Below, one piece after another: positions 53,670 to 63,730 of a DNA stretch of 64,000 bases. The notes under the pieces were generated by a model. The model worked only from the letters and a program-made list of their open reading frames with translations, ran no database searches and was not told where the DNA came from. The stretch's first letter is position 1. Each line of letters starts with the position of its first letter. The position numbers and the translations under genes are program-made. Origin of the DNA: Galeruca laticollis (Eukaryota > Arthropoda > Insecta > Coleoptera > Chrysomelidae). The stretch is taken from assembly GCA_963921935.1 (NCBI GenBank), contig OY998180.1, forward strand, positions 57,986,551 through 58,050,550. The letters run 5' to 3'.

Positions 53670-55550
53670 ATCGTCAAACATGAACAAAACTCTATCGACA
53701 GGTAGGGTTCGATTGCGCCCTTCAAATTTACTCTAATTATTTTATTGTGAAATTAAATGAACAAACTTATGATTTCAGGAATTTTTTTAAACTTAGAAGT
53801 TTATAAACAGAAAATGTGTATACACTACGAAAAAATAAAATACAATTACTTTGGAACAATTAAAATGTTAGAATAATTACTAATCATGAATGCATTCCTC
53901 TTTTTTGAAATAAAGGCCCATTGTAATTTAGAGATCTCTAATATAATATTTTAAAACGGTACCTTTTATTTACCAAGTTTCTATCCACTTCAGACTAATC
54001 TTCACTCTCAATTTCTTTTTTGTTGTACTGTCCAAAATATTATTGATAAACAATCCTTAAATTTCACTCGCAATGCCAAGATTTCTTCCCCAGATATCTA
54101 TCCCTTAACTGAATATACATTTATCTTCTCTGTTCTTCTAATCATTATAAAATTGGTATGAAGTTCTATGTTTATCAAATATAAACGTTTTTTATCGTCC
54201 TTCTTGTCGAAAAAATTTACAATATCACTTGCCTCTTTTTTGACGTTTTAAATATCAGAATGACTTTTCTCTCCTGGATATTGCAATTATCTCCAATTTC
54301 CTATTATTATTAAAAAATTGGTTTGAATTTCTTTCTCATGTACTTTAAATATAAACTTTTTGAATCATCCTTATGGACGAGTTAAATTCTAATATTACTT
54401 TCTCTTTGACGTCTTAAAAATCACTGACTTTTCTCATTCCCCATCAATCATCAACATCGTTAAGGGTTGCCATGGAAACTCCTGTATATAGTATGAATTG
54501 TATAAACATAGTGTTTTTGACGACGATTCACTGTTTATGTTACAATAACCATTAATTTTTTAAGACGATTACGAAATAAGTACCTAAATAAAATGAAATG
54601 CTAAGAAAAACATATATCAAGTCATCTTACAAACCTACTCAAAGAATAACATTATCATTTGTTAAACAATAAAACATAAAACCGTGTAAACTGAGTAAAT
54701 AGCTGCTTTTCCCAATTACCTTCAGTAATTGCAGTAGCTAATAACTAGAACAAAATTCCTTTACTGCACTTTTTGCTTAGTTGAGTCCTTCTTATCAATT
54801 TTGAATTGGTAGGTAAACACATGCGAATTATATTTTCATAATAAATTGAGTTTTAATTAGATATCTTATTTCATCCAAAATCCATAATTTTTTTACATTG
54901 AACAATTGTATGAGATTGTAAACAATGCCTACCACATTTAAGATGGAAGTTAAAGAGAATGTTACTGAAACTTTCTTTATTCAAATGCAATTGGGGAACA
55001 GCGTTTACTTCCCAATTGAAAAGAGGTGAAAACATAAATGAAACCATAACAATTTAATAGAATTGATGTTACAAACAAAATTATAATAAATTATTATTAC
55101 AAATATCAGTGTTTTATATTGAAATTTGTACTTCATTTTGCACTTGCTTTAGGTTTAAGTAATTTTTAAAAACTACATTGCATATGAAGAGTCTCAGGAA
55201 ATTATTGTATTGAAAAATAACTGATAGTATAATGTTAATTATTTGTCTTTTGAAAGTGTATGAAATTTTGGTTCTTTTTCAAGTGTGCATAGAATTGTAA
55301 ATATCTAGAAGTGTTTATGGATAATTTAATTAGTAGCAGCAATTATGTAGATTTTTAGGACATTGTTCATGAAAAAATAAGACAATAGAACTTAATAAAC
55401 ACTTATTGAACTAGACTATTGGAACATTCTACTACTGTAACATATAGATGAGGATTTTGTTTTGATAAATTATTATACATATAAATATTAACATAACTTA
55501 TTTACTATTTATTAAAAATTTCTGAAATCTCTTGTATTAAATAACCCATT
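53670..55550. repeat. Dispersed non-coding repeat, copy 2
   Basis: 53670-54560 and 55445-55550 match 41570-42500 and 42575-42670. The ~880 bp in between (54565-55440) is absent from copy 1, so it may be an insertion here or a deletion there. No coding potential seen. Confidence 0.6.
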
Positions 55551-55620
55551 TAATAAAGGGTGTTTTTAAATGAAACTCACGGTCTCTAGTTAATTCCACA
55601 ATATAATAAAAGTTATTGAA

Positions 55621-55680
55621 AATTCTAAAAAATTGACAATTGTTTCGATAAATCAATATCATCGTCAGAATGACAGAAGT
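55621..55680 (-). ncRNA. Hammerhead-like fold near PLE family A end
   Basis: The minus strand reads attctgACGATGA, a weak stem II, GAAA, palindromic caattg, then GTC and, further on, agaat, which can pair with attct. Core position 4 is C, as in the other PLE motifs here, and position 3 is A. It lies downstream of the minus-strand A copy, where a PLE terminal repeat would be. Confidence 0.35.
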
Positions 55681-56078
55681 TACATTTCATTTTATGCCTA
55701 CCTGATGTTTAGTAGTTATTTTTGGCTAGACCAAGAAGTGACCTAACTTGTGATTGGCTTAATATATGTTTATAGAAAAAAGAAGAAGATGTGATATTAC
55801 AAATATTGAAGCTTAGATATTATTAGCCCTATGGTGATATTCTGGATATAATTTTTCCAATTAAGATCAGTATAACTGTGCAATGATATAGAAAACCAGG
55901 AAAACTATATCTGCTGATCTTTACAATTATCACTTAAGAAGACAGTTTATTAATGGAGAACTCTCTAGATTTAACTGTTCATTGACAACTTCATATTGTG
56001 GGTTTCTTAAATGTCTTCTAATTTCCAGTTCTTCAAGGAAATCCAGTTCTTGTTTCTTTTCACAAATATGCAGCACTT

Positions 56079-56651
56079 CTAGTTCTGTGGATAACCGTTA
56101 GATGTTGCTATTTGTCTAATTGTATTAATCTCTCTATCAAAATTACATTTGATCATAGGAACTGAAAAAGCTCTATGTATCATTGAATTATATGCTGCTA
56201 GTCGGTGTGACATAGGGTGGTTAGAATTGAATGGAATTGTCACATCAGTCTGTGTTGGTTTTCGGTAAATTGAATAATCAAGTACATTATTAACTCTTTG
56301 AATTTTTAAATCAAGAAAATTGATTGAGCTATTTTCTTCAATTTCTAATGAAAATTTAATTTTCGGGTGTAAATTATAGATGTGGTTGAAAAATACATCT
56401 AATTGTCGTTCACTACCCATAAAACATGCTAATATGTCATCTACATATCTATACCAAAATAAAATATTTTTCGAAATATTACTTTCAAAGATCTTTCTTT
56501 CTAAATTGTCCATAAAAATGTTTGCTAAAATAGGTGATATAGAGCTTCCCATTGGTAAACCTTCATTTTGAATATATATCTTATTGTCAAAAGTGAAATA
56601 ATTCTGATTAATTAAATTTACATTAGAAATTGAAGAAAATAGCTCAATCAA
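56079..56651 (-). pseudogene. PLE family A reverse transcriptase fragment
   Basis: 190 residues: YFTFDNKIYIQNEGLPMGSS (motif B with SISPILANIFMDNLER), ILFWYRYVDDILACFMG (motif C), IKFSLEIEENSSINFLDLKI (motif D/E), then YRKPTQTDVTIPFNSNHPMS and NTIRQIATSNGYP. The catalytic Asp pair is present. The N-terminal RT with motif A is absent. The reading direction flips at ~56605, where a plus-strand copy of the same family starts. Confidence 0.75.
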
Positions 56652-57278
56652 TTTTCTTGATTTAAAAATTCAAACAGTTAATAATGTACTTGATTATTCA
56701 ATTTACCGAAAACCAACACAGACTGATGTGACAATTCCATTCAATTCTAACCACCCTATGTCACACCGACTAGCAGCATATAATTCAATGATACATAGAG
56801 CTTTTTCAGTTTCTACGAACAAATGTAATTTTGATAGAGAGATTAATACAATTAGACAAATAGCAACATCTAACGGTTATCCATTAGATATGATAAATGA
56901 GCTAATTAGTAAAAAAGAAGAAAAAGTGGCATTACAACTAATATATCCTAAACAAGCTGATGAAATTAAATCTTATAAAACCATCACATATGCAGGAAAT
57001 ATTTCTAATAATATTCCAAAGATAATATCTTCAGCAACGAATAAACAATTTCTTTTAAAACAGAAAGTAACGTTAGTACAAAATTGTTAAATGTAAAAAC
57101 AAAAATACCACTATTAAAGAAGTCAGGTATATATAACCTCAAATGTCCAGAATGTAATGCTGTCTATTTGGGTCAGACCCTTAGGAATTTTGAAATACGA
57201 TACAGTGAGCACTTACGAGCATACAGATTAAAACAACCAGATAAATCCCACTACGCAAAACATCTACATGATAAATGA
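56605..57278 (+). pseudogene. PLE family A C-terminus with GIY-YIG domain
   Basis: Plus strand: LEIEENSSINFLDLKIQ, TIPFNSNHPMSHRLAAYN, INTIRQIATSNGYPLDM, then, after a shift near 57050, IPLLKKSGIYNLKCPECN, AVYLGQTLRNFEIRYSEHL and DKSHYAKHL, a GIY-YIG endonuclease with its Cys pair, Tyr and catalytic Arg. It ends abruptly at ~57265, where the sequence jumps back to MINELISKKEEK (a 378-bp step) and then into family B. Confidence 0.7.
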
Positions 57279-58588
57279 GCTAATTAGTAAAAAAGAAGAA
57301 AAAGTGGCATTACAACTAATATATCCTAAACAAGCTGATGAAATTGAAACTTATGAAACCATCACATATGCAGCCACCAACATTCCTACAGATTTGGTAA
57401 TCGACATTTTACAGAGAAGATGGAACATGATTGAAAAGCACACTACATTATCCAAAGAAAGCTTCTTAATTATCCTAAAATTTATAATAAACAATACCTA
57501 CTTTAGTTTTAACAACAATTTTTATCAGCAGAAATTTGGTACTCCAATGGGTTCTCCTATAAGTCCTATTTTAGCTACTATAGTGTTGCATGAGTTACTT
57601 GATACTGTAATCCCACTGTTACCTTTCAGCTTATGTTTTTTTTTTATAAATATGTAGATGATCTGATCAGCGCTATTTCAACTGACGATATACAAACAAA
57701 ATTAGATATATTTAATTCATTTAACGATAGATTGCAGTTTACAGTGGAGATCGAGCAAGAATGTTCTGTGTCTTTCTTAGATACGAGAGTAATACGTACC
57801 GAAGCACAGAAAATAAGATTGGATTGGTATCAAAAACAAACAACATTTGATAGATTTTTAAACTTTTTCTCTAACCATCCAAAAAATCAAAAATACAACA
57901 CTGTAATTGCCATGAAAAATAGAATCTCACACATATGCGATGACAACTTCATTCAAGACAATCTCAAGAAGCTTTTTGATATTTTTGCATATAACGGGTA
58001 CCCATAGAACATTTTAAAAAAGTTAATATACAACACAGACTTTTACGATGGTTCCACAAATGAAGAGAAACCTACAAGCATAATTTATAAAAGGATTCCT
58101 CGAATACACTATTTCACTAATCGTATTACACCACTGTTTAAAAATAGTATTCCTAATTTGAAAATTGACCCTTACAATCCGATAACAATCAGACACATTT
58201 TCTCAAAAGTAAAAGATAAAGCACCTACGTTATTTAATAGCAATTTTGTTTACAGTTTGCCCTGTTCTGGTTGCAATGGATGTTACATAAGACAGACGGG
58301 CCAATGGTTGAGACAAATAGTCACTCAACATAAAAGCGATTGTCGCAACAAAAAAAGACCTGTACGGCAGTGGAACACCATATAAATACGGGACATGACT
58401 TTGACTACACGAATATAAAAATTTTAGAAAGAGAGAACAGATATAAGAACAGGTTATTTCTGGAAATGTGCTACATTAATAAAACAAAAAACACCATAAA
58501 TTATAAATCTGACGTCAATCAATTAAGTAATATCTATTGTAACATTCTAAATAAAATTCAAGTATCACCCTATACAATTAAAAAGTGA
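57268..58588 (+). pseudogene. PLE family B RT-EN fused to a family A segment (left arm)
   Basis: Begins with the family A segment ISKKEEKVALQLIYPKQADE, then switches at ~57370 to family B TNIPTDLVIDILQRRWNM (just after RT motif A). FGTPMGSPISPILATIVLHE (motif B) and, after a one-base shift in a T-run (57632-57645), YKYVDDLISAI follow. Next are EIEQECSVSFLDTRVI, DWYQKQTTFDRFLNFF, a TAG at 58006, then YSLPCSGCNGCYIRQTGQWL (GIY-YIG) and HHINTGHDFDYTNIKIL to the end KIQVSPYTIKK. It is the longest family B copy and includes the genuine C-terminus. Confidence 0.75.
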
Positions 58589-58935
58589 GTCAGTTTTATT
58601 AGTTTCTACACTTTCTATAATAAAAAAAACTGGTTGTTAATTTTATCAACGTGTTTAATTGTAAAAAGTACCTACTGTCTAAAAATGTGTTGAACGTGTT
58701 GTGCTGTTTTATATTTTAATTAACTACCAACAATTTTCTGTAAGTAGTAATTTTAAAATGTTTTATTATTGTATTGTTTCATTCAATAAATCTTGTAGTC
58801 CGCTGCTGATGAAGCCATTAGATAATGGCTAAATATTGAGCAGATAAGAAAAACAGTTTTTATTTATTATGACCGCAAACCTGAAATCTTCGCTAAAAAA
58901 ATAAATATTTCCCGGTCGAAAAACGAAAAACTACT

Positions 58936-58940
<5 letters not shown>

Positions 58941-58978
<38 letters not shown>

Positions 58979-58981
58979 TAT
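58941..58981. repeat. (TA)n microsatellite
   Basis: TA tract within the palindrome loop. Confidence 0.95.
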
Positions 58982-59048
58982 AATAAGCAACGAATAGATA
59001 AGTGGGTATTGCTCGCAAATAGAAGAAGGGGCTACCGAAAAGAGTGGT

Positions 59049-59096
59049 AACCGCAGACATGCATGTTTCTGGCTCATTAGTCGTCATCGGTATGGT
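59049..59096 (-). ncRNA. Hammerhead-like fold in PLE end
   Basis: The minus strand has the same layout as 43553-43599: accata/tgcggt stem I (partly mismatched), CCGATGA core, stem II weakened (gact against agcc), GAAA, acatgcatgt and GTC. Probably a decayed relative. Confidence 0.45.
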
Positions 59097-60417
59097 ACAA
59101 CCAAGAAAAGATGTGAAACATGGGAGCAAAGATGTTGAATGAAACATGAGAAAATATAACTGCGGTTACCACTCTTTTGCGACAATCGCTTTTATGTTGA
59201 GTGACTGTTTGTCTCAACCATTGGCCCGTCTGTCTTATGTACCATCCATTGCAACCAGAACAGGGCAAACTGTAAACAACATTGCTATTAAATAACGTAA
59301 GTGCTTTATCTTTAACTTTTGAGAAAATGTTTCTGATTGTTATCGGATTGTAAGGGTCAATTTTCAAATTAGGAATACTATTTTTAAACAGTGGTGTAAT
59401 ACGATTAGTGAAATAGTGTATTCGAGTAATCCTTTTATAAATTATGCTTGTAGGTTTCTCTTCATTTGTGGAACCATCGTAAAAGTCTGTGTTGTATATT
59501 AACTTTTTTAAAATGTTCTTTGGGTACCCGTTATATGCAAAAATATCAAAAAGTTTCTTAAGATTGTCTTGAATGAAGTTGTCATCGCAGATGTGTGAGA
59601 TTCTATTTTTCATGGCAATTACAGTGTTGTATTTTTGATTTTTTGTATGGTTAGAGAAAAAGTTTAAAAATCTATCAAATGTTGTTGGTTTTTGATACCA
59701 ATCCAAACTTATTTTCTGTGCTTCGGTACGTATTACTCTCGTATCTAAGAAAGACACAGAACATTCTTGCTCGATCTCCACTGTAAACTGCAATCTATCG
59801 TTAAATGAATTGAATATATCTAATTTTGTTTGTATATCGTCTGTTGGAATAGCGCTGATCATATCATCTACATATTTATAAAAAAAGCATAAGCTGAAAT
59901 GTAACAGTGGGATTACAGTATCAAGTAACTCATGCAACACTATAGTAGCTAAAATAGGACTTATAGGAGAACCCATTGGAGTACCAAATTTCTGCTGATA
60001 AAAATTGTTGTTAAAACTAAAGTAGGTATTGTTTATTATAAATTTTAGGATAATTAAGAAGCTTTCTTTGGATAATGTAGTGTGCTTTTCAATCATGTTC
60101 CATCTTCTCTGTAAAATGTCGATTACCAAATCTGTAGGAATGTTGGTGACTGCATATGTGATGGTTTTATAAGTTTCAATTTCATCAGCTTGTTTAGGAT
60201 ATATTAGTTGTAATGCCACTTTTTCTTCTTTTTTACTAATTAGCTTATTTATCATATCTAATGGATAACCGTTAGATGTTGCTATTTGTCTAATTGTATT
60301 AATCTCTCTATCAAAATTACATTTGTTCATAGGAACTGAAAAAGCTCTATGTATCATTGAATCATATGTTGCTAGTCGGTGTGACATAGGGTGGTTAGAA
60401 TTGAATGGAATTGTCAC
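59077..60417 (-). CDS. Chimeric PLE protein: family A segment plus family B RT-EN
   Basis: An uninterrupted 446-residue frame. Residues 1-88 come from the region after the RT of family A (TIPFNSNHPMSHRLATYD to ADEIETYKTITYA). From residue ~91 it is family B: TNIPTDLVIDILQRRWNM, FGTPMGSPISPILATIVLHE (motif B), FFYKYVDDMISAI (motif C), EIEQECSVSFLDTRVI, DWYQKPTTFDRFLNFF, FAYNGYPKNILKKLIY, then GIY-YIG: VYSLPCSGCNGWYIRQTGQW, where the usual Y-I-G reads Y-I-R. The last ~30 residues run into the PLE terminal segment. Motif A is missing, so it cannot be a complete polymerase, yet the frame has stayed open while the left-arm copy has not. Confidence 0.8.
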   Translation of the reverse strand: MTIPFNSNHPMSHRLATYDSMIHRAFSVPMNKCNFDREINTIRQIATSNGYPLDMINKLISKKEEKVALQLIYPKQADEIETYKTITYAVTNIPTDLVIDILQRRWNMIEKHTTLSKESFLIILKFIINNTYFSFNNNFYQQKFGTPMGSPISPILATIVLHELLDTVIPLLHFSLCFFYKYVDDMISAIPTDDIQTKLDIFNSFNDRLQFTVEIEQECSVSFLDTRVIRTEAQKISLDWYQKPTTFDRFLNFFSNHTKNQKYNTVIAMKNRISHICDDNFIQDNLKKLFDIFAYNGYPKNILKKLIYNTDFYDGSTNEEKPTSIIYKRITRIHYFTNRITPLFKNSIPNLKIDPYNPITIRNIFSKVKDKALTLFNSNVVYSLPCSGCNGWYIRQTGQWLRQTVTQHKSDCRKRVVTAVIFSHVSFNIFAPMFHIFSWLYHTDDD

Positions 60418-60493
60418 ACCAGTCTGTGTTGGTTTTCGGTAAATTGAATAATCAAGTACATTATAAACTCTTTGAATTTTTAAATCAAGAAAA

Positions 60494-60800
60494 TTGATTG
60501 AGCTATTTCCTTCAATTTCTAATGTAAATTCAATTAATCAGAATTATTTCACTTTTGACAATAAGATATATATTCAAAATGAAGGTTTACCAATGGGAAG
60601 CCCTATATCACCTATTTTAGCAAACATTTTTATGGACAATTTAGAAAGAAAGATCTTTGAAAGTAATATTTCGAAAAATATTTTATTTTGGTATAGATAT
60701 GTAGATGACATATTAGCTTGTTTTATGGTAGTGAACGACAATTAGATGTATTTTTCAACCACATCAATAATTTACACCCGAAAATTAAATTTATATTAGA
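60494..60800 (+). pseudogene. PLE family A RT fragment (plus strand, right side)
   Basis: INQNYFTFDNKIYIQNEGLP, MGSPISPILANIFMDNLERK and ILFWYRYVDDILACFMV, then a one-base shift (tatggtagtgaacgac) that replaces the MGSERQLD of the left copy. It begins at the same inversion point (ttctaatgtaaattcaatta) as the mirror junction at 56600. Confidence 0.7.
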
Positions 60801-60829
60801 AATTGAATAAAATAGCTCAATCAATTTTC

Positions 60830-61491
60830 TTGATTTAACAATTCAAAGAGTTAATAATGTACTTGATTATTCAATTTACCGAAAACCAACACAGACTGAT
60901 GTGACAATTCCATTCAATTCTAACCACCCTATGTCACACCGACTAGCAGCATATAATTCAATGATACATAGAGCTTTTTCAGTTCCTATGAACAAATGTA
61001 ATTTTGATAGAGAGATTAATACAATTAGACAAATAGCAACATCTAACGGTTATCCATTAGATATGATAAATAAGCTAATTAGTAAAAAAGAAGAAAAAGT
61101 GGCATTACAACTAATATATCCTAAACAAGCTGATGAAATTAAATCTTATAAAACCATCACATATGCAGGAAATATTTCTAATAATATTTCAAAGATAATA
61201 TCTTCAGCAACGAATACAACAATTTCTTTTAAAACAGAAAGTAACGTTAGTACAAAATTGTTAAATGTAAAAACAAAAATACCACTATTAAAGAAGTCAG
61301 GTATATATAAACTCAAATGTCCAGAATGTAATGCTGTCTATTTGGGTCTGACCCTTAGGAATTTTGAAATACGATACAGTGTGCACTTACGAGCATACAG
61401 ATTAAAACAACCAGATAAATCCCACTACGCAAAACATCTACTTGACACCAATCATTCATTGACACCTAACACAGAACTAGCTCGTAAATAG
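60830..61491 (+). pseudogene. PLE family A C-terminus with GIY-YIG (right side)
   Basis: Open for 196 residues from MTIPFNSNHPMSHRLAAYNS through INTIRQIATSNGYPLDM, ISSATNTTISFKTESNVSTK, IPLLKKSGIYKLKCPECN, AVYLGLTLRNFEIRYSVHL to YAKHLLDTNHSLTPNTELA. The Cys pair and both Tyr of the GIY-YIG fold are present; the usual Gly-Gln after Tyr reads Gly-Leu, and the catalytic Arg (RNFEIRY) remains. The frame ends in the terminal segment at 61484. Confidence 0.75.
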
Positions 61492-61710
61492 AAGAAGGGG
61501 CTACTGAAAAGAGTGGTAACCGCAGACATGCATGTTTCTGGCTTATTAGCCGTCATCGGTATGGTACAACCAAGAAAAGATGTGAAACATGGGAGCAAAG
61601 ATGTTGAATGAAACATGAGAAAATATAACTGCGGTTACCACTCTTTTCAGCAGCCCCTTCTTCTATTTGCGTGCAATACTCACTAATCTATTCGTTGCTT
61701 ATTGTTCATA
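61484..61710. repeat. PLE terminal segment with inverted repeat
   Basis: gtaaatagaagaaggggcta (61484 on) pairs with gccccttcttctatttgcgt (61655-61674), enclosing a hammerhead-like motif and aaccaagaaaagatgtgaaa. It is the same family as 58982-59176 and the arms at 43.1-43.65 kb. Confidence 0.7.
61518..61565 (-). ncRNA. Hammerhead candidate with intact stem II
   Basis: The minus strand has stem I accata/tgcggt (one mismatch), CCGATGA, ggct-aata-agcc, GAAA, acatgcatgt and a GTC triplet. After 43553-43599 it is the best fold in the window. Confidence 0.5.
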
Positions 61711-61776
61711 TGTCACGCACTATTCGTACATCTTATATATATATATACAATTTTTATATTACTAGGTATATATTTT

Positions 61777-61781
<5 letters not shown>

Positions 61782-61825
<44 letters not shown>
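61782..61825. repeat. (TA)n microsatellite
   Basis: TA tract closing the PLE cluster on the right; a smaller one is at 61735-61747. Confidence 0.95.
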
Positions 61826-61829
<4 letters not shown>

Positions 61830-63090
61830 ACATTTTTTGGCATTAATACATAAAAACTACTAAGTATGATATGTCGCTGTATTTAAAATAAAGTGTCAAT
61901 TAGTTTTAGATGAAAATATACAGGGGTGCCATTTGATAAAAAAAGGTGGCGCTAGTTTTCAAAGGATTATAAAAGTAAGTTTACGTCATTTGAAGGGTGT
62001 TGAAATACTAATTAAAAATTGTTTTAATTTATTTTGTTACCTTTTCAAATGAGCGAGCTAACGGTTTTAAACGATTAATTGGGATACCCTGTAGATTTAC
62101 TCTTTCTTTTTAAGTTGGGACGGATGTGATTAGATAGAGAGAGTGAGAGACAGAAGCTTTATTGTCATGACAAATTTTCACAATTTTATGGACAAAGCGA
62201 CATAATTTGAAAATAGATAAAATCAGAGAAAAATATATAAAAAATAATATAAAAAATACTGACTATACTAACAATACAAAACATAATATATAAAATACAT
62301 ATTTAAATTATTAATTATAATACAATATTAGCATCGTACATCATACCAATTATGGAACTACGCCAATGTAACTCAAAAGTCTAGAGTAGATTGCAGAATT
62401 CTGCCACTGAATAATAAGGTCTTTCAAGCAGAAACGCCGTTGTCAATTTCCGGAACCTATTAAATATATTTGCCACTTTTAATTATAAAGGTAGCTGATT
62501 GAATAGTTTTCTAGCATTGAAGGCAATGGAATTTTTTACCAGATCAGAGTATTTTTAAGTAAATATCGACATTTTTCCTTCTCGTAGGGTAACTATGAAT
62601 TGGTCTCTCAGATAAATTGTGAAAGTGTTTGCGAACCAAACACACGGATTCCAACATGAATAGGAGCGGAAAGAGTTAAAATTTCGTATTTTTTAAAATA
62701 GAATTCGCAATGCGAGCTACTGCTTAAACCATAAGTGTAACGAATAGCTCATTTTTGTAGTTTGAAAATAGATGCGAAGAGGTGCAAGCTACTAGAGTCG
62801 TTGTGTCTGCATATTTATCTAAAGCTTGAACAAACGAATTCAATATATTTTTTTTTCAGATTCAAGCCCTAATGACCTTACTGGTGAGTACAATATCACA
62901 AATATAATTGTCTTCACCATGTAAAAATCTTCTACTGATGAATTACCATCATCGATTACAAATAGCACATAAAAAACAAATATATATATAAATGTATTTC
63001 GTTTTTTGCGAATATTTCAAAAACTATAAACAACTAATAAATTTGAGAAACGTATTCTCAAAAAGGAGAAAATTTACTACAAAAAGTCTA
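61826..63090. other. Unassigned stretch
   Basis: No recognisable coding or repeat structure; AT-rich, with a purine run at 62130-62155. Confidence 0.35.
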
Positions 63091-63091
63091 T

Positions 63092-63472
63092 CTTCATTAT
63101 TTATAATTTTAATTTAACGCTGAAAATAGGCATCCGCGCGTTAATTTATGCATGAGAACGCGTCGCCTAAAGCGAGTACGTCACATAGAATAATTTAAAA
63201 AATATTAAGTATTCATATAAAAAGTTAAAATAATTTTGCTATATGCTGAACACTTCAAAGATTTTATTCCCGTTGGAAATAAATCTTAATGTCAATTTTC
63301 CAATATGCTATGCGATTGTTAATGAACAAAATTTTACCGGAACTGCGTCTTCATTGAAAAGGACAAAAAATATTTAAATCATTGGAAAACACTTTTTTGC
63401 CGCGTCCTCATCCCGAAATTGATGCGCAGAGGCTTATTTACAGCGTTAAATTAAAATTATAAACAATGGAGA
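63092..63472. repeat. Foldback repeat with ~70-bp arms
   Basis: cttcattatttataatttta and the following ~50 bp (taacgctgaaaataggcatc) are complementary to 63404-63472 (cagcgttaaattaaaattat). Identity is ~85% by eye. The interior ~240 bp has no coding potential. Probably a MITE. Confidence 0.6.
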
Positions 63473-63730
63473 TACAGTTCTGGGAGGTGGGACTTTTTAT
63501 TCGGAATTTCCTTCTCTTTAAGTTTTTTTTTAATTTCTTAATTATATATAGAGAAATAATCGTCGAAACACTTTTAACTTTTAAAAAAATGCTTATTTAA
63601 ATTAAATTTACAACAATGAAACTTTGAAATACAAAAGTAACTCAACAAAAAATAAGCTGTTAATAACAATAAAAAAGAATGAATTGAATTGAATGAATCC
63701 TACATAATTATCTACCTATATTTATTACAT

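Larger units (their letters stand above)
58349..59176. other. Loop of the PLE palindrome: family B 3' end, (TA)n and terminal segment
   Basis: 58349-58588 is the end of the B protein; 58590-58880 a 3' UTR with gctgctgatgaagccattag, a decayed hammerhead-like hairpin. 58941-58981 is (TA)n. 58982-59176 is a PLE terminal segment carrying the hammerhead motif at 59049-59096 and the stretch aaccaagaaaagatgtgaaa shared with 43.1 and 61.5 kb. Confidence 0.6.
55600..61830. mobile_element. Palindromic cluster of two PLE families
   Basis: Fragments of two PLE families, here called A (RT: LPMGSPISPILANIFMD; WYRYVDDILACF) and B (FGTPMGSPISPILATIV; YKYVDD), arranged almost symmetrically around ~58760. Order: A minus, A plus, B plus, (TA)n, B minus, A minus, A plus. 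The inner arms 57268-58348 and 59177-60255 are ~1.08-kb inverted copies with an 828-bp loop. Confidence 0.8.

Noticed and set aside
58795..58850. gctgctgatgaagccattag hairpin after PLE family B as a hammerhead
   Set aside because: It has CTGATGA and a 7-bp stem II, but TAAA replaces GAAA, no valid cleavage triplet follows, and the outer ctgct/agcag pair would consume core bases.
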